The notes below the pieces were generated by a model that was not told the DNA's origin, did no database searches, and saw only the letters and a list, made by a program, of their open reading frames with translations. Made by a program: the position numbers and the translations under genes. From the NCBI GenBank assembly GCA_025529335.1, contig JAMYHX010000091.1:47806-111805 (forward strand): a DNA stretch of 64,000 bases, in the 5' to 3' direction. This DNA comes from Rhizopus sp. PT2906. Its lineage: Eukaryota > Mucoromycota > Mucoromycetes > Mucorales > Rhizopodaceae. Below, in pieces: positions 13,488-24,149 of the stretch; the stretch's first letter is position 1; every line of letters starts with the position of its first letter.

Positions 13488-16200
13488 TTACTGAGATTTC
13501 TTGGATGCCTTTTCCTCGGCCTTTCTCTTTTCTTCTGCATTACGCTTTTCTTCATATTGCTTCTGCTTAAGTTCTCTTTCTTTTCTCTTTTCTTGTTCCT
13601 CTTTTTCATATTCATAAAGTTCAAGAAGTTCTTCCTTGGCAGCGTTTGCACTCTTTTTGCCACCACGTACAAGAATTTCATCAGGGTTACCTGTAGAAGG
13701 ACTTTCATCGCCTTGTGTTGATTTGGGGAACTTGATAAACACGTTATATTTATCTTCAAGCTTCTTGACATAACGTCCACTAGGACCAATCAAGTAACGA
13801 TGGAACTCCTTGGGAACCTTTAATGAAAGAGTCACTTGGTCTGCCAACATGGCTACTTGAGCATTAATGTGTGCCTTGGCAGCTTCAACATTTGTCTTGA
13901 TACCCTGGATGGTGACCTTCACAGGAGGAGCGGCCTTCTTTTTACTGTCCTTTCCGTTCGTCTTTTCCTCTGCCTTGTCACTATCTCCAAAATCAATTCT
14001 GACACCAAAATCTTCTTTGAGCTTGTTGATGTTGGCGCCAGACTTGCCAATAACGTGAGCAGAGAAGTTGGAAGGAATAGAGAATTCGGAAGAGTAGGGC
14101 TTGGCAAAGTTTTTATCTTGGGCCTCTTGGTATGTCTTGTTGATTTCAGAGATAGCATGGTCTACTTGCTTGCTGAAGCCACGGACTTCAACCGTGTCGT
14201 TGGGACCGAAACGGACGGTCACGCCAGAATTGAGACCTAGGACAGCATTCAAGGTTGTGCCCTTGGGACCACGAATGAGGTCATGATAGTTGGCAGGAAT
14301 AGAGAGAGATTTGGATACGTAATCGGAAGATTCAGAGACAATTTCTTTCAATGCACCAGAGGCAGCAGCAAGTGCGTCCTTGACTGCAGCCTTATCGTCT
14401 CCTTCGTATACAATCAATACGTCTTGATCCTTTTCACCAGGGAAAATGATATCAACCTGTTGAGCTTCTTTAATACGCTGAATTCTAGCACGGTATGTGT
14501 TGAGTATATGCTGATGAAGATAGGCATCAATCTTGATCGTGCTAAAACGATCGGGCGTCAATTTACGAACGGCGTTGGTGAGAGCCAATTGAGCAATGGC
14601 AGCGTCCTTTTCTTCTTTGCTAATGAATTCAACATATACGGACTTTTCAAGTTCTTCATCAGAAGGAACACTGGTCTGAACGTTGTGCTCTTTCTCAATA
14701 CCCTTCAAGGCTCTCTTATTCAAAAGATATTTCAAAGCATAGCGGGCATAAGTCAAAGAGTCCTTTCCGCAAGAGCTGTAGATTTGAGCCAAATCAAGCA
14801 CGCTAATGTGAACAGCCTTCACCTTGGCCATGACAAGTGATAAAGCTTGAACCACTTGAGTTTCAGGTCCACGAACAACAATGCTTTCTGAAGCATCGTC
14901 TTGGGAGGGCAATTCGACAGTACAACCTGTTTCATTAAAGATCTCTTTAAAAATTTCAGAGTTACCGCGGAAGTACTTTTGCTGACGCTTGGAAGCATTA
15001 ATGGAAACAACCGTGCCTGTGCTTTCAATAGTGGCATAGTTCTTCTCCAAAGCTTGCTTAGCAGCCTGAGCCTTCTCCTTATCACCAGTGATGGTGATGG
15101 GGCTACTGTTCACGTTGTTACCATCAATGGCAATGAAAGGGACGTGAATCTTGACGTCGAATTCCTCTTCCAACTTTTTGATGTTGCTGTTATGAGGACC
15201 AGCAATGAAAGGATAATATTTAGCATCAAATTGATCAACCTTGATGGTCTGCTTAGCTCTCTATAGATTGTATCCATCATCAGTATCGGTTTACTCTTAT
15301 CTATTCTTTGCCCTTCTTTACCTTTTCTGCAACAATCTTTTCGATTTCTTCCTTGGCAATCATGATGTCAGTAACATAACCAACAATTGTAAGGGGAATC
15401 GTGTCATCAGGGTCATTTTCATCAAAGTCTTCCTCTTCTTTACGAGCAAAGTTGATACGGGTGTTTGATTTTTCTTCAATTTGTCTAAGAGTAGTACCCT
15501 TGGGACCAATGATGAAGCGACGTACAGAAACAGGTATATCAACACTATACACACGCTACAATAAAGTTAATTCCCCCGTTTATCTCTTTCTTTTCATTGC
15601 TGACTTACCTTGATGAGAAGGCCATTGATCAATTCCTTCTTTGCTCTAGCGACATCAGCAGGTTGACCTTGAATAAGGCAGGTGGTAGTTCCTGAGCGAT
15701 TAGTGGAAGCAATGATGTTGGTGCCAGTTCTGTTCATAACCTTTTGAATGACATCAGCGTTGCCCTTGAAGCCTAAAGGCTTATTTTGGGCATTGGCAAT
15801 TTGTTGATTAGCTGGCAATTCCAAGACATCCGTGATGGGTGTAGATGTATTCTTCTTTCCGGTAGCAGAAGGAGCCATAGGACGAGTACGAACAGGCGTC
15901 TGAGGAGAAGACTTGAGACGAGAGGCAGCATTAGCAGACCAACCGCTTACAACAGGAGCACGAGGTGAGGCAGAAGCGGAAAGAGAAGGAAAGGCAGCTT
16001 CAGAACTCAAGTCGAGATTCTTTTTGGTCGAAGGTGTTTCCTTCTTCACGGGTGTCACGGGCTTTTTACCGATGGGAGTAGGGAAGTCGCCAGAGATGAG
16101 AGGTTCAAAGTGAGAATTGTCCATAACAACAGGGTCATCAGGAGAAGGAACGAATTTGTCTTCTTCGGCAATAGTAGCTACAGTTTCGGTCATGGTAGTC

Positions 16201-16232
<32 letters not shown>

Positions 16233-16346
16233 CAATTCCGTGTTAGTGACATTAGCAGCAGCAGCAGCAGCAGCAGCTTGAGCATGAAGAAGAGCTAACT
16301 GAGCAGAAGGAGGCAAAGAGTCCAAAGAAGATTCGTTTGAAGCCAT
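13488..16346 (-). CDS. SCP160: vigilin/SCP160-type multi-KH RNA-binding protein
   Basis: Vigilins bind mRNA and polysomes on the ER through tandem KH domains. Exons on the minus strand: 16346-15609, 15555-15322, 15260-13488, about 914 residues. The N-terminus is low complexity (Ala8 and Thr12 runs). KH modules are seen with GxxG loops IIGPKGTTL, IRGPKGTTL, VIGKSGANI and LIGPSGRYV; other modules (IAGPHNSN, FRGNSEIF) have degenerate loops, which is the usual vigilin mixture of active and inactive KH folds. The C-terminus is a charged Lys/Glu helix. The gene is shorter than yeast SCP160 (about 1220) and so has fewer KH units. It shares a 347-bp divergent promoter with ALG10. Confidence 0.85.
16206..16228 (+). 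repeat. GTA trinucleotide run in KH gene
   Basis: On the coding (minus) strand this is an ACT run that encodes the poly-Thr tract near the N-terminus of the vigilin-type protein. An adjacent GCA/TGC run (about 16255-16278) encodes poly-Ala. Confidence 0.85.
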
Positions 16347-16693
16347 AAGTGATGTACCAGTTGTTTAGATGTTAAAGAAAACTAAGAGAGAAGACCAAGC
16401 GAGAATTTATTTCTTGAAGAAATAAGCTATTATTATATATTTTGGTGGTTGTTAAAAAAAAAAAGAGAGAAAAAGAAAGTTCTATTGTGTGTTTGTGTGT
16501 ATATGTGTCAAACATTTTTTTCATCTGTCTTTGTGTGCAATGTCTGCCATTAAACCAGCCAATCAGATGCTGCTACAATTTGTGGACGTGTCCTTTGTTG
16601 AGGCCAGGTGAAATTAAATCTTTAGAATCAGTCCGTCAGTGTGTTACTCCTTTTGGATGAGCGACACTTCAATTTGAACTTTTTTTTATTTAA
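16347..16693. promoter_or_regulatory. divergent promoter with CCAAT box
   Basis: This gap between the KH-protein start and the ALG10 start is 347 bp. A CCAAT box (CCAATCAG) is present at 16559. A 22-codon upstream frame begins near 16540 and could be translated in the ALG10 leader. No TATA element at a convincing distance was seen for the ALG10 side. Confidence 0.45.
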
Positions 16694-18349
16694 ATGATAT
16701 ATTTCATAGCACATATAGCTAATCTACTCTTCACTTCCAACTTGGTTTATCGTCATGTTCCTGACCCTTATATGGTATATATATACATACTATAGTTTCT
16801 CATAGGCTTATTTTTGTGTATACATATATAGGATGAAATATTTCATATACCTCAAGCACAACAATACTGTCAAGGTAACTACTTGACATGGGATCCAAAG
16901 ATAACAACCCCACCTGGATTGTAAGAGAACAAAAAGAGAGAGAATAATTCAGTTGATAAGACGTGTAATGAGATTATATATAGATATATCACAAGTAATG
17001 CATTGATCTATTTGAGTAAAAGCCTATTTCAGTTGAATAATCTCTGTACTGTTCATGCTTTACGCGCCACAAATATTTTATTCTCCATTGGATTATATCT
17101 TGTCCTTGCTGCATTCTTCAAAAGAAATAGACTTTATGCATTGACACTTGCTTGGTTACCTGTAAGCCACTTTTATAGCTTCGTTTACTATACAGATTCA
17201 GGGTCCACTTTCTTTGTATTACTGTCTTATTTGCTGTTGAAGAAGAAAAAGTATCATCTATCAGGCATTGTAAGTACATTCTTTTAGTCAATATAGAAAG
17301 CTAATAGAGATAAACAGGCAGGCATGATATCCTTGACATTTCGTCAAACAAATGTTATTTGGGTCTGTCTATTCATGATGCTCACTATTATCGAAACACT
17401 TTCTTCTAAAGGCTTATCGAATCCTTCTTTTGAATCAATAGACGGATGGGGTAAGGGGGGAGAGGGTTAATGAAAGTTATATACATTGATCTAATATGTC
17501 AACCAGGAACAATGATAAAGTCTCTAACAAGCCTCTTGCAGAAAACATGGACACATATATTTATAGTTTTACCCAATGTGATAATGTATGTAGTCACTAT
17601 CATTTCATTTGCTGTATTCTTGGTCTGGAATGGTGGCATTGTCTTGGGAGATAAATCAAATCATATGGCAGGTCTCCATTTCCCTCAGCTATTTTATTTT
17701 ACTAGCTTTTTATCATTTTTCACACTTCCCTTCTGGAATACTCAACAGATCACTCAGTTCGTCTATCAATTGACTATAAAGAGGGTTGTATATAGCTTGA
17801 TTTCTACAATGATTGCACTATATCTTGTACATAAATACACGTAAGACTCCACAAAGGCATTTGAAAGAAATTAGATTAACCCTTTCTCATAGATATGAAC
17901 ATCCTTTTATCTTGAGCGATAATAGACATTATAGCTTTTATGTTTGGAGAAAAATTTATAAAAGACATTGGTCTATCAAGTATTTGTTGACACCTCTTTA
18001 CATCATCAGTGGTCAACTCAACCTTCACAAGCTTGGTAAGCAGCGTGAATTTGTGGATGATGCCAAAGACTAACTTGAATTCACAGGCAAAGAGACCACC
18101 TTCTTGTTTATACTTGGCTATCTTATCACACTCATCTTAACGCTTGTTCCTTCACCTCTATTAGAGTTTAGATACTTTATTATTCCTGCTTTATTTTACA
18201 TGATCCATACACCGCCTCCATCTACTCGCTCTACAGTGTTGGCTCTCTTGTTGTACATCTGTATACAAGCAAGCACAATGTATCTATTCATCTATAAACC
18301 CTTTGTATGGCAAAACGAGCCCAATGAGCTTCAAAGATTTATTTGGTAA
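16694..18349 (+). CDS. ALG10: ALG10 alpha-1,2-glucosyltransferase
   Basis: ALG10 adds the third and last glucose (alpha-1,2) to the dolichol-linked oligosaccharide in the ER lumen, before OST transfer to protein. Seven exons: 16694-16774, 16832-16920, 16996-17269, 17318-17450, 17507-17840, 17893-18035, 18087-18349, about 438 residues. Diagnostic blocks: [16 protein letters not shown] followed by [10 protein letters not shown] at the N-terminus, [12 protein letters not shown] in the middle, [11 protein letters not shown] with FYVWRK, and EFRYFIIP near the C-terminus. Many hydrophobic helices fit the GT59 family fold. The stop codon lies 13 bp from the stop codon of the convergent SNW1 gene. 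The family assignment is firm; the exact start ATG is the first in frame. Confidence 0.92.
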
Positions 18350-18362
18350 AAAACAATAAAAT

Positions 18363-20289
18363 TTATCTTCTCCTACGTCTTTCCTCATCACTATCAAAAT
18401 CATCCTCGTCTTCTCTTGCTCTTTTTCCTTTGCCTTTCTTTGCCTTATTCAAAAATGTATCCAAGCCAAACACATCTTGTTCTGTCTTTGGCTTTCCTAA
18501 TGTTTCTTTTTCGAATTCGACAGGTCCACTGGCGTCAGCATTTCCTTCAGCACCTTGGAATCCTTTACGGTTCATGCCAAACTTGTCTTGTTTTATCGCT
18601 CTTTCGAGATCTTCTGCATTTGTACTTCCTAATACTTCAGATTCGTGATTTTCACCTCTGTATCTGTAAATGGAGGTAGATGATTGATTGTAGAGAGGCT
18701 TATCGTAGGCTTGATAAGCATCGTCATCCTTGAATCCAGAGCCGATGCCTTCTGACTGATTGAACAATCTTGCATCAAACATGCTTTCTTTACTTAGTGT
18801 TGGCTTGGCTAAACCAAGAGCAATCTTTTCAGAAATATCACGTCCTTGTTCACGAGCAAGGTGTTTAGCACGGGCTTCGGCGCCCATGTTGCTCATACGT
18901 AACTCTCTCTGTAACTGTCTATGACGTTCTCTTCTAAGCCTATCTCTTTCTCGGGCTGCCTCTTCTTCGTCACTTTCATCTGATGTACGTCTTCTGACTG
19001 GTGATTCATCTTCACTTTCTGATCTTTCAGATTCGTCTGAAGAATCGTAATTGGCAATAAGTGAAGCTGCCGTAGGTCTATTGGCATTAGAAGGTGGCTC
19101 TCCCTTATTGCCAGCGGCAGTAGAGGTGTTTGAAGACTTGATACCGGATCTATTAAAAAAGGCATAAACAAACAATTCATTTTTATACTTGTTTCATTTA
19201 CCTTTCTTCACGAGCCTTTTGAGCAAGTTGACGAAGCTTCTCTTCTTCGGCTTCCTTTTGTTTCTGTGCCAATTTTTGTTGCATCAAGTTACGTTGTCGA
19301 ACCTCTTCACGAGCATGACGGTCAGCAGCATATAGAGCTTCAGAGAATTTTGCAAAGTTGTCATTGATTGTCAGTTCTTGAAGACCACGGCCATCTGCAG
19401 CCAAACGTTTATCTAAAGGAATAGTATAACCCTTTGTGTTCTTCCAGTTTGAAATACATGGCGGGATGACCCATTCTGCTTGTTCTTTAGCTGTCAATTT
19501 ACGAGGAGGTGAGTGCATGACAGGTGCTGGTGGGGAGGGAGGTCCACGAGGCACTTTTTTATGCAAGTGGCTTGGGGGCTCTAGTGGATCTACTGGAGCA
19601 TCGACCATACGAATAATACGTTGCTTTGCGCCCGAATTGAATCCCTCTCCAGTGTTTGCTGGCGTGTAGCGAATATACGTGGGCTCCTTATTGTTGCCTC
19701 CTGAAGTAGATACCACGTTCTTTGGCTTCAATGCTTGTACTTTAGAGTTGACAATACGTTCAAGAGCTTGACGGGTCTTTTCGGCTACGCTCATCACTTC
19801 TTCCTCGCTTGGTCTGTCCATGACAAGCTTATCGACATCGACATCTTTGCGTTCTTTGAGTGGCACCATATCCTTTAGGGAGGTGTGAATAATACGATCG
19901 TCATTGTGTCCTTGTCTGGCAATAGCATCATATTTCACATTGCCGTCAGAATCCACTTGAAGGGTGAGTGCACCTCCCTTCCGTTCTGTGCTGGCTTTGT
20001 CTTTACGTCCCATGTCGAGTGGATATTGAGGTATATTGATTTCAGGAAAGGCACCACCATTGCCGAAATCTTCAGGAAGTCGAGGTCTGAAGTTTTGTCG
20101 CTGTCCATAAGGAGGAATGCGATGTGCGGTTGCTTTGGTGATTATTTGATTGATTTGCTTTTCAAGCTGTGGTGCTGAAGAAGTTGATGATAAGTTCTGA
20201 CGGGGTTTTGGTAAAAGACTATTATTATTATTATTATTAATAAAAATCAATAGTTTCTATAAACAAATTTACCTTGAAAGTGAAGCCAT
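18363..20289 (-). CDS. PRP45: SNW/SKIP-domain splicing factor
   Basis: SNW1/Prp45 joins the Prp19-associated (NineTeen) complex and helps recruit Prp22 in the catalytic spliceosome; it also acts as a transcription cofactor in animals. Exons on the minus strand: 20289-20273, 20218-19202, 19149-18363, about 606 residues. The SNW core is clear: GNGGAFPEINIPQYPLDMG, YIRYTP, then PPSPPAPVMHSPPRKL and the WVIPPCISNWKN block. The C-terminal half is acidic/basic and low complexity with a poly-Arg end. The true start is the 17-nt first exon (MASLS), which restores the conserved N-terminus; the longer open frame with an Asn run is intronic. A CCAAT box lies about 95 bp upstream. Confidence 0.93.
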
Positions 20290-20834
20290 GATTTATTTTA
20301 AGAGAAAAAAAAAAGAGCTTTTTCCTAAAACGTCAGCACATACTTTTTTTTTTTTTGCAGTTTCTCCTTCTAACCAACTCTTCACCAATCAGAAAATAAA
20401 ACTAAGCTCTGTGACTGTCTATTATCGGTTCATAAGCTGATGTATACTATATCTCTAGTAAGGTCATTGTAATCGTTATACGAGTTGACTGACTTGGGTT
20501 GCTTTTTAACTAGGCTCTCTTCAACAGTTTTTTTTTTCAGGACACTTACGGCTCATGTTAAAGCGCTTCTATGAGATCGTAAACTTTCTCGCCTCGGTCA
20601 TTGTAAAGGCTTTCAAACTCACCTTTATTAAAAAAAGTATTCATTGCGTTTTAGAAAGAGAGTTGGGTAAATTCAAGTTCAAAGGATAAGCGTCAATTAG
20701 GTGCTAACTTTTGTTAGCCCTGAAGGATAGCAATCATTAGTGTAGCCTTGAAAATATACTGCAAGCCTTTTCCTGAAACCTTTGATATCTATCATACATT
20801 TCTTTCTTGCTTTTGGACACTATTCTTAGAGTAA
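20290..20834. promoter_or_regulatory. SNW1 upstream region, otherwise empty
   Basis: A CCAATCAG box at 20385 lies about 95 bp from the SNW1 start on the other strand. Beyond that, no gene or RNA was recognised up to the F-box pseudogene. Confidence 0.45.
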
Positions 20835-22324
20835 ATGAAAGCTTCCTTTTATGAAAGGATAATTTCACTAATCTCTAGACTTGCCAAAGTGCGTCCAAAC
20901 GTAGAAATTTTTGAAGGTTTTCTTTTTCCCAGCCATTAGAATGCTCTTGGAGTAGCTGTAGGAAGTTATTGGAAACAGTTGAAACAACTCCCTGACCCCC
21001 CATGGGTTTATTCTATTGATGGAGATATTTTTGCGAGTTATTACATGCTCGCGTCCCTCTATCACCGTACTCTCACTCGTATCGTTCTGCCATCAACATC
21101 TCCGTCTAGCCTAGGATTTACAAGAGTCCTTTCTCTTTTACCATTATTCATAAATTTGACACATATCAGTTACTTCCAATTATCATGATCCTACCCTTAT
21201 GGAATATGATGAAGCTATTCAGCAATGCTCCAGTTTAATGAGTTTTGAAATAGATATTTGTAGAAATGTTCGAGACGTATGGAATCCTGGCTACTACAAA
21301 CGCTATGATGTACTTTCTATGCAGCCTCACCTCAAGCTCAAAAAACTTGTCGCAGCAACGGAACTTTATCAAGATACATCTGACTACATCATGCACAAGT
21401 TTCCCAATCTAGAATGCTGCAACGTGAAGCTATCCCTTGATGAAGAGCATATTCACAGTTTGGGGCCCTGGCTAACAAGAGTTTACGCCGAAAAGCTGCG
21501 AGAGTTTCAGAAATACAGAAGAAGCAGAAGATGCGATTTACTCTACATTTATGGGACAATTCCTCTCATTGAAGGGTGTCTACACAGTACTACAAATCAT
21601 GTTATACGAATTTCTTTTCCGGAAATCGATTCCTCATTGCTCCATATACAACACGACAATACCACTTGGGTCATTCGTAATACAACAGAGCGCCTCGATA
21701 AATTAAAAGAACTATTTAGGCGCCAAAATGTCATTAAAGAGGCTCTTTTGAATATGTATAACAATTCTGAAGATAGTCCTCTAGTGCATATCCTTCTTTC
21801 GGGATGCACTGGATCAGAAAAACTCACTTACAAGAAAGACGTTATGCGATTTTCACAAACCGAGTTTCCGGACGCAGGGCAGGTCCTGGACTCCTTCGTT
21901 GATTACTCTGAACTTGAATATCACAGACTTAAAGCCAGAAATACTGTCTGCTTGCTCGCATGCCTTGCCAGAACTACACAACTTGGTTATTGAGAATGAC
22001 TGCGAGATTTCCGATCCAACCTTGTTTGTGATAGATATGTATAGAACAAGATTCGATCATTTGCAAGTCGATCTTTTTACTGCATTATGTTTTCCTACCA
22101 GGTCTGAAGAGACATTTGATCAACCAGTTCTCTTGGAAGCCATGGCCCAAAAGTCGGGTGCAAAGCAATTTTTGGCAAGCTTCGTCTCATCAAATCAGAT
22201 CGAAGAGTTTACCGGCGACAAGGAATATGCGTGGAAATTTGTAATTAACTGCGCTTCTATTGATTTTATCAGTATAAAAATCAACAAAACACGTATTCTT
22301 AAAAACTATCCATTGTTTTTGTAA
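20835..22324 (+). pseudogene. broken F-box/LRR-type protein gene
   Basis: This is a decayed relative of the intact F-box gene at 43868-45580. Aligned segments by eye: LAKVRPNVEIFEGF here with ELVEACPNVERVKG there; FINLTHISYFQL with FSNLTHLTIDNM; EYDEAIQQCSSLMSF with DYDEIIQLCPSLTSL; DYIMHKFPNLE with EYIMHKFPNLQ. The frame is broken by a TAG near 20937, a shift near 21185, and a shift near 21900, after which frame 2 continues to 22324. The N-terminal F-box itself is not visible. No introns explain the breaks. It could be a pseudogene or, less likely, a gene with assembly errors. Confidence 0.65.
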
Positions 22325-23241
22325 TAAAAGGTCAATGCGTCATTTATTCTACGTCTTCTTAAATGGGCTAATGTAAGCTCAAGAACCAAAAAAAGTTATT
22401 ATCATTGACTACGTATAATAAATAAGAGACACGTTCATGTCTCTTATGGGCTATTAAAGGAACTTACGCACAATCGCCTTCCTTCTGAACAATGTTCTAG
22501 TGCTAGGGTTTGCTTTAAAAAAAAAACCCAAGCATTAGCTGATTGACTTGCTGAGTAGAGTGCATACACAAATATGTCTCCAAGTGCTAACCTATCAACA
22601 AAATTAAGTATAAATGAAAAAAAAAATATCAATCATAAGAGCGATGGAAACAAAGATACCGTCGACGTTTGAGCTAACCATGACTCATGCGGGGAATAAG
22701 AGAGTTAAAGGCGAGCTGCATCTTTTAAAGATTGTACCAAGAAACCTTTGTTCGACAGCAAGTCTATTCAAGTTGTACAAAATTCTGTTACCATGCCAAT
22801 AACCATCAGTGCTATCTCTTGTGTGGTAATCAAGACGAATCTGGAATTGAAGAAGCATATCTGTCAGATGATTTTTTGTTTTGTAAGAGACAAAATGCTT
22901 TATTAAAGTAGAGCACGTCGTGGCGAGACGTGTGTACTGAATAAAACGACTGATCAAGCCAGCTCTGTTCGGCCATTGAATGGCCGGAGAACTTTTGTAG
23001 CTGAATTAACTACTTCCAAAGACGAAAAAGAATGATTATGGATCACAGTTGGCTCTCGATTACGGGAATGCAGCGATATGCATGTTATTAAAAGATGGTT
23101 TTTAATGTCGCACGTTATTGATATTTACAATACAATTTATACGTTAATGCGACAAGTCACAGCGTCTCTTTTTTTGGTAATATAGGTGCATTTTCCAGAA
23201 GTGTACACACAAAGCAAAGGTGGTCTTCTCATTTTAATTAG
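22325..23241. other. gene-free stretch with small hairpin
   Basis: No supported gene. A perfect 9-bp inverted repeat with an 8-nt loop lies at 22422-22447. A 90-residue minus-strand frame (22685-22957) has no recognisable domain and may be a relic. Confidence 0.5.
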
Positions 23242-24115
23242 ATGCTATTGCAATTGAGTCTATTGTTTGTTCTATTTTGCCCCATCATTGTTATATATTT
23301 CACAGGTGGATTTGCAGGATCTAATAGCAACAACACAAGTCGTAAAAAGAAAAAGAAATCAAAAAAGAAGAAGAATGACCAAGAACAGGAGGTAATTAAG
23401 GAAGCGTTACCGCAGCAGCAAGAGCAGAAGAGCGAAGAAAAGGAACAGAAACATGATGAAAAGCAAGACAAGAATAAAAAGAAACAAAACAAAAAGAAGC
23501 AACAAGTAAAACAAGCGGTGGAAGAAAAGAAGCAAGAAGCAAAACCGGCGGAAGACAAGAAGCAAGAGACAAGTCAGGCAGTGGTTGAAGATGATAAGCA
23601 AGAAGATGAATCAGAGAGACAAGTAAGAGAAATTGATGAACATATGGATCATACTGTTCATTATGCACGTGTGCTGCGTATAAAACCAGAAGAAGAAGAT
23701 GATTGGGAACCTGTGCCTTATGAGGATGGATGGAATCAAGTAAAAAGTAAAGTATGAATAGATGACTAGGAATAACGATATAACTAATATTCATAACCTA
23801 GCTCGTCGTCCTACAGGTTCTGCTACGACTCAGAGTAGTAGCAGCAGCACGAGTACAGTGCATGTCAAGTTGGATAAGAAGCAACGAGAAAATGCAGCTA
23901 GAAAAGAAAGACAAAAAGCGGCTAAAGCAGAGGCAGAGGCATTGAGACTTCAAAAATTGCGAGCGCATCAAAAACAATTAGAAAAGCTAAAAATCGAAGA
24001 ATTTTACTCAAAAGGCAAAGGCAAGAATTCACCTTGGGGCAAAAACAAGACTAGTTCCAAAGTACCTCAGTCAACAGCAAGCATAAATGAACATGGTCAG
24101 CTGATTTGGGATTAG
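23242..24115 (+). CDS. lysine-rich membrane-anchored protein, unknown function
   Basis: Exons 23242-23746 and 23802-24115 join in phase to 272 residues. The 55-nt intron has a good branch-like CTAAT before its AG. Residues 1-24 form a hydrophobic signal anchor. A very basic run (RKKKKKSKKKKN) follows directly, then a long K/E/Q-rich linker. Next comes a conserved-looking core with DDWEPVPYEDGWNQV, and the C-terminal part has a basic helix (KKQRENAARKERQKAAKAEA) and ends in a short HGQLIWD motif. The layout resembles ER ribosome-binding membrane proteins (short lumenal or anchor segment, basic cytosolic tail), but that is only an analogy. I do not recognise the family. If the intron is not spliced, two adjacent open frames result. 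Confidence 0.6.
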
Positions 24116-24124
24116 AGGAATAAG

Positions 24125-24140
24125 AATAAATCTCTTTATT
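24125..24140. terminator. bidirectional poly(A) signal palindrome
   Basis: AATAAA and its reverse complement TTTATT are separated by four bases and lie between two convergent stop codons only 34 bp apart. Either strand can use its own hexamer, so one 16-bp element may serve both transcripts. Confidence 0.55.
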
Positions 24141-24149
24141 TTATTTTAT

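Noticed and set aside
13836..14840. Long plus-strand frames (134 and 185 codons)
   Set aside because: They are shadows of the KH-protein exon; no recognisable domain, while the minus strand shows repeated GxxG KH loops.
23740..23761. 22-nt intron joining the two frames of the Lys-rich protein gene
   Set aside because: Too short for splicing; a 55-nt intron (23747-23801) with a CTAAT branch-like site fits phase and size.
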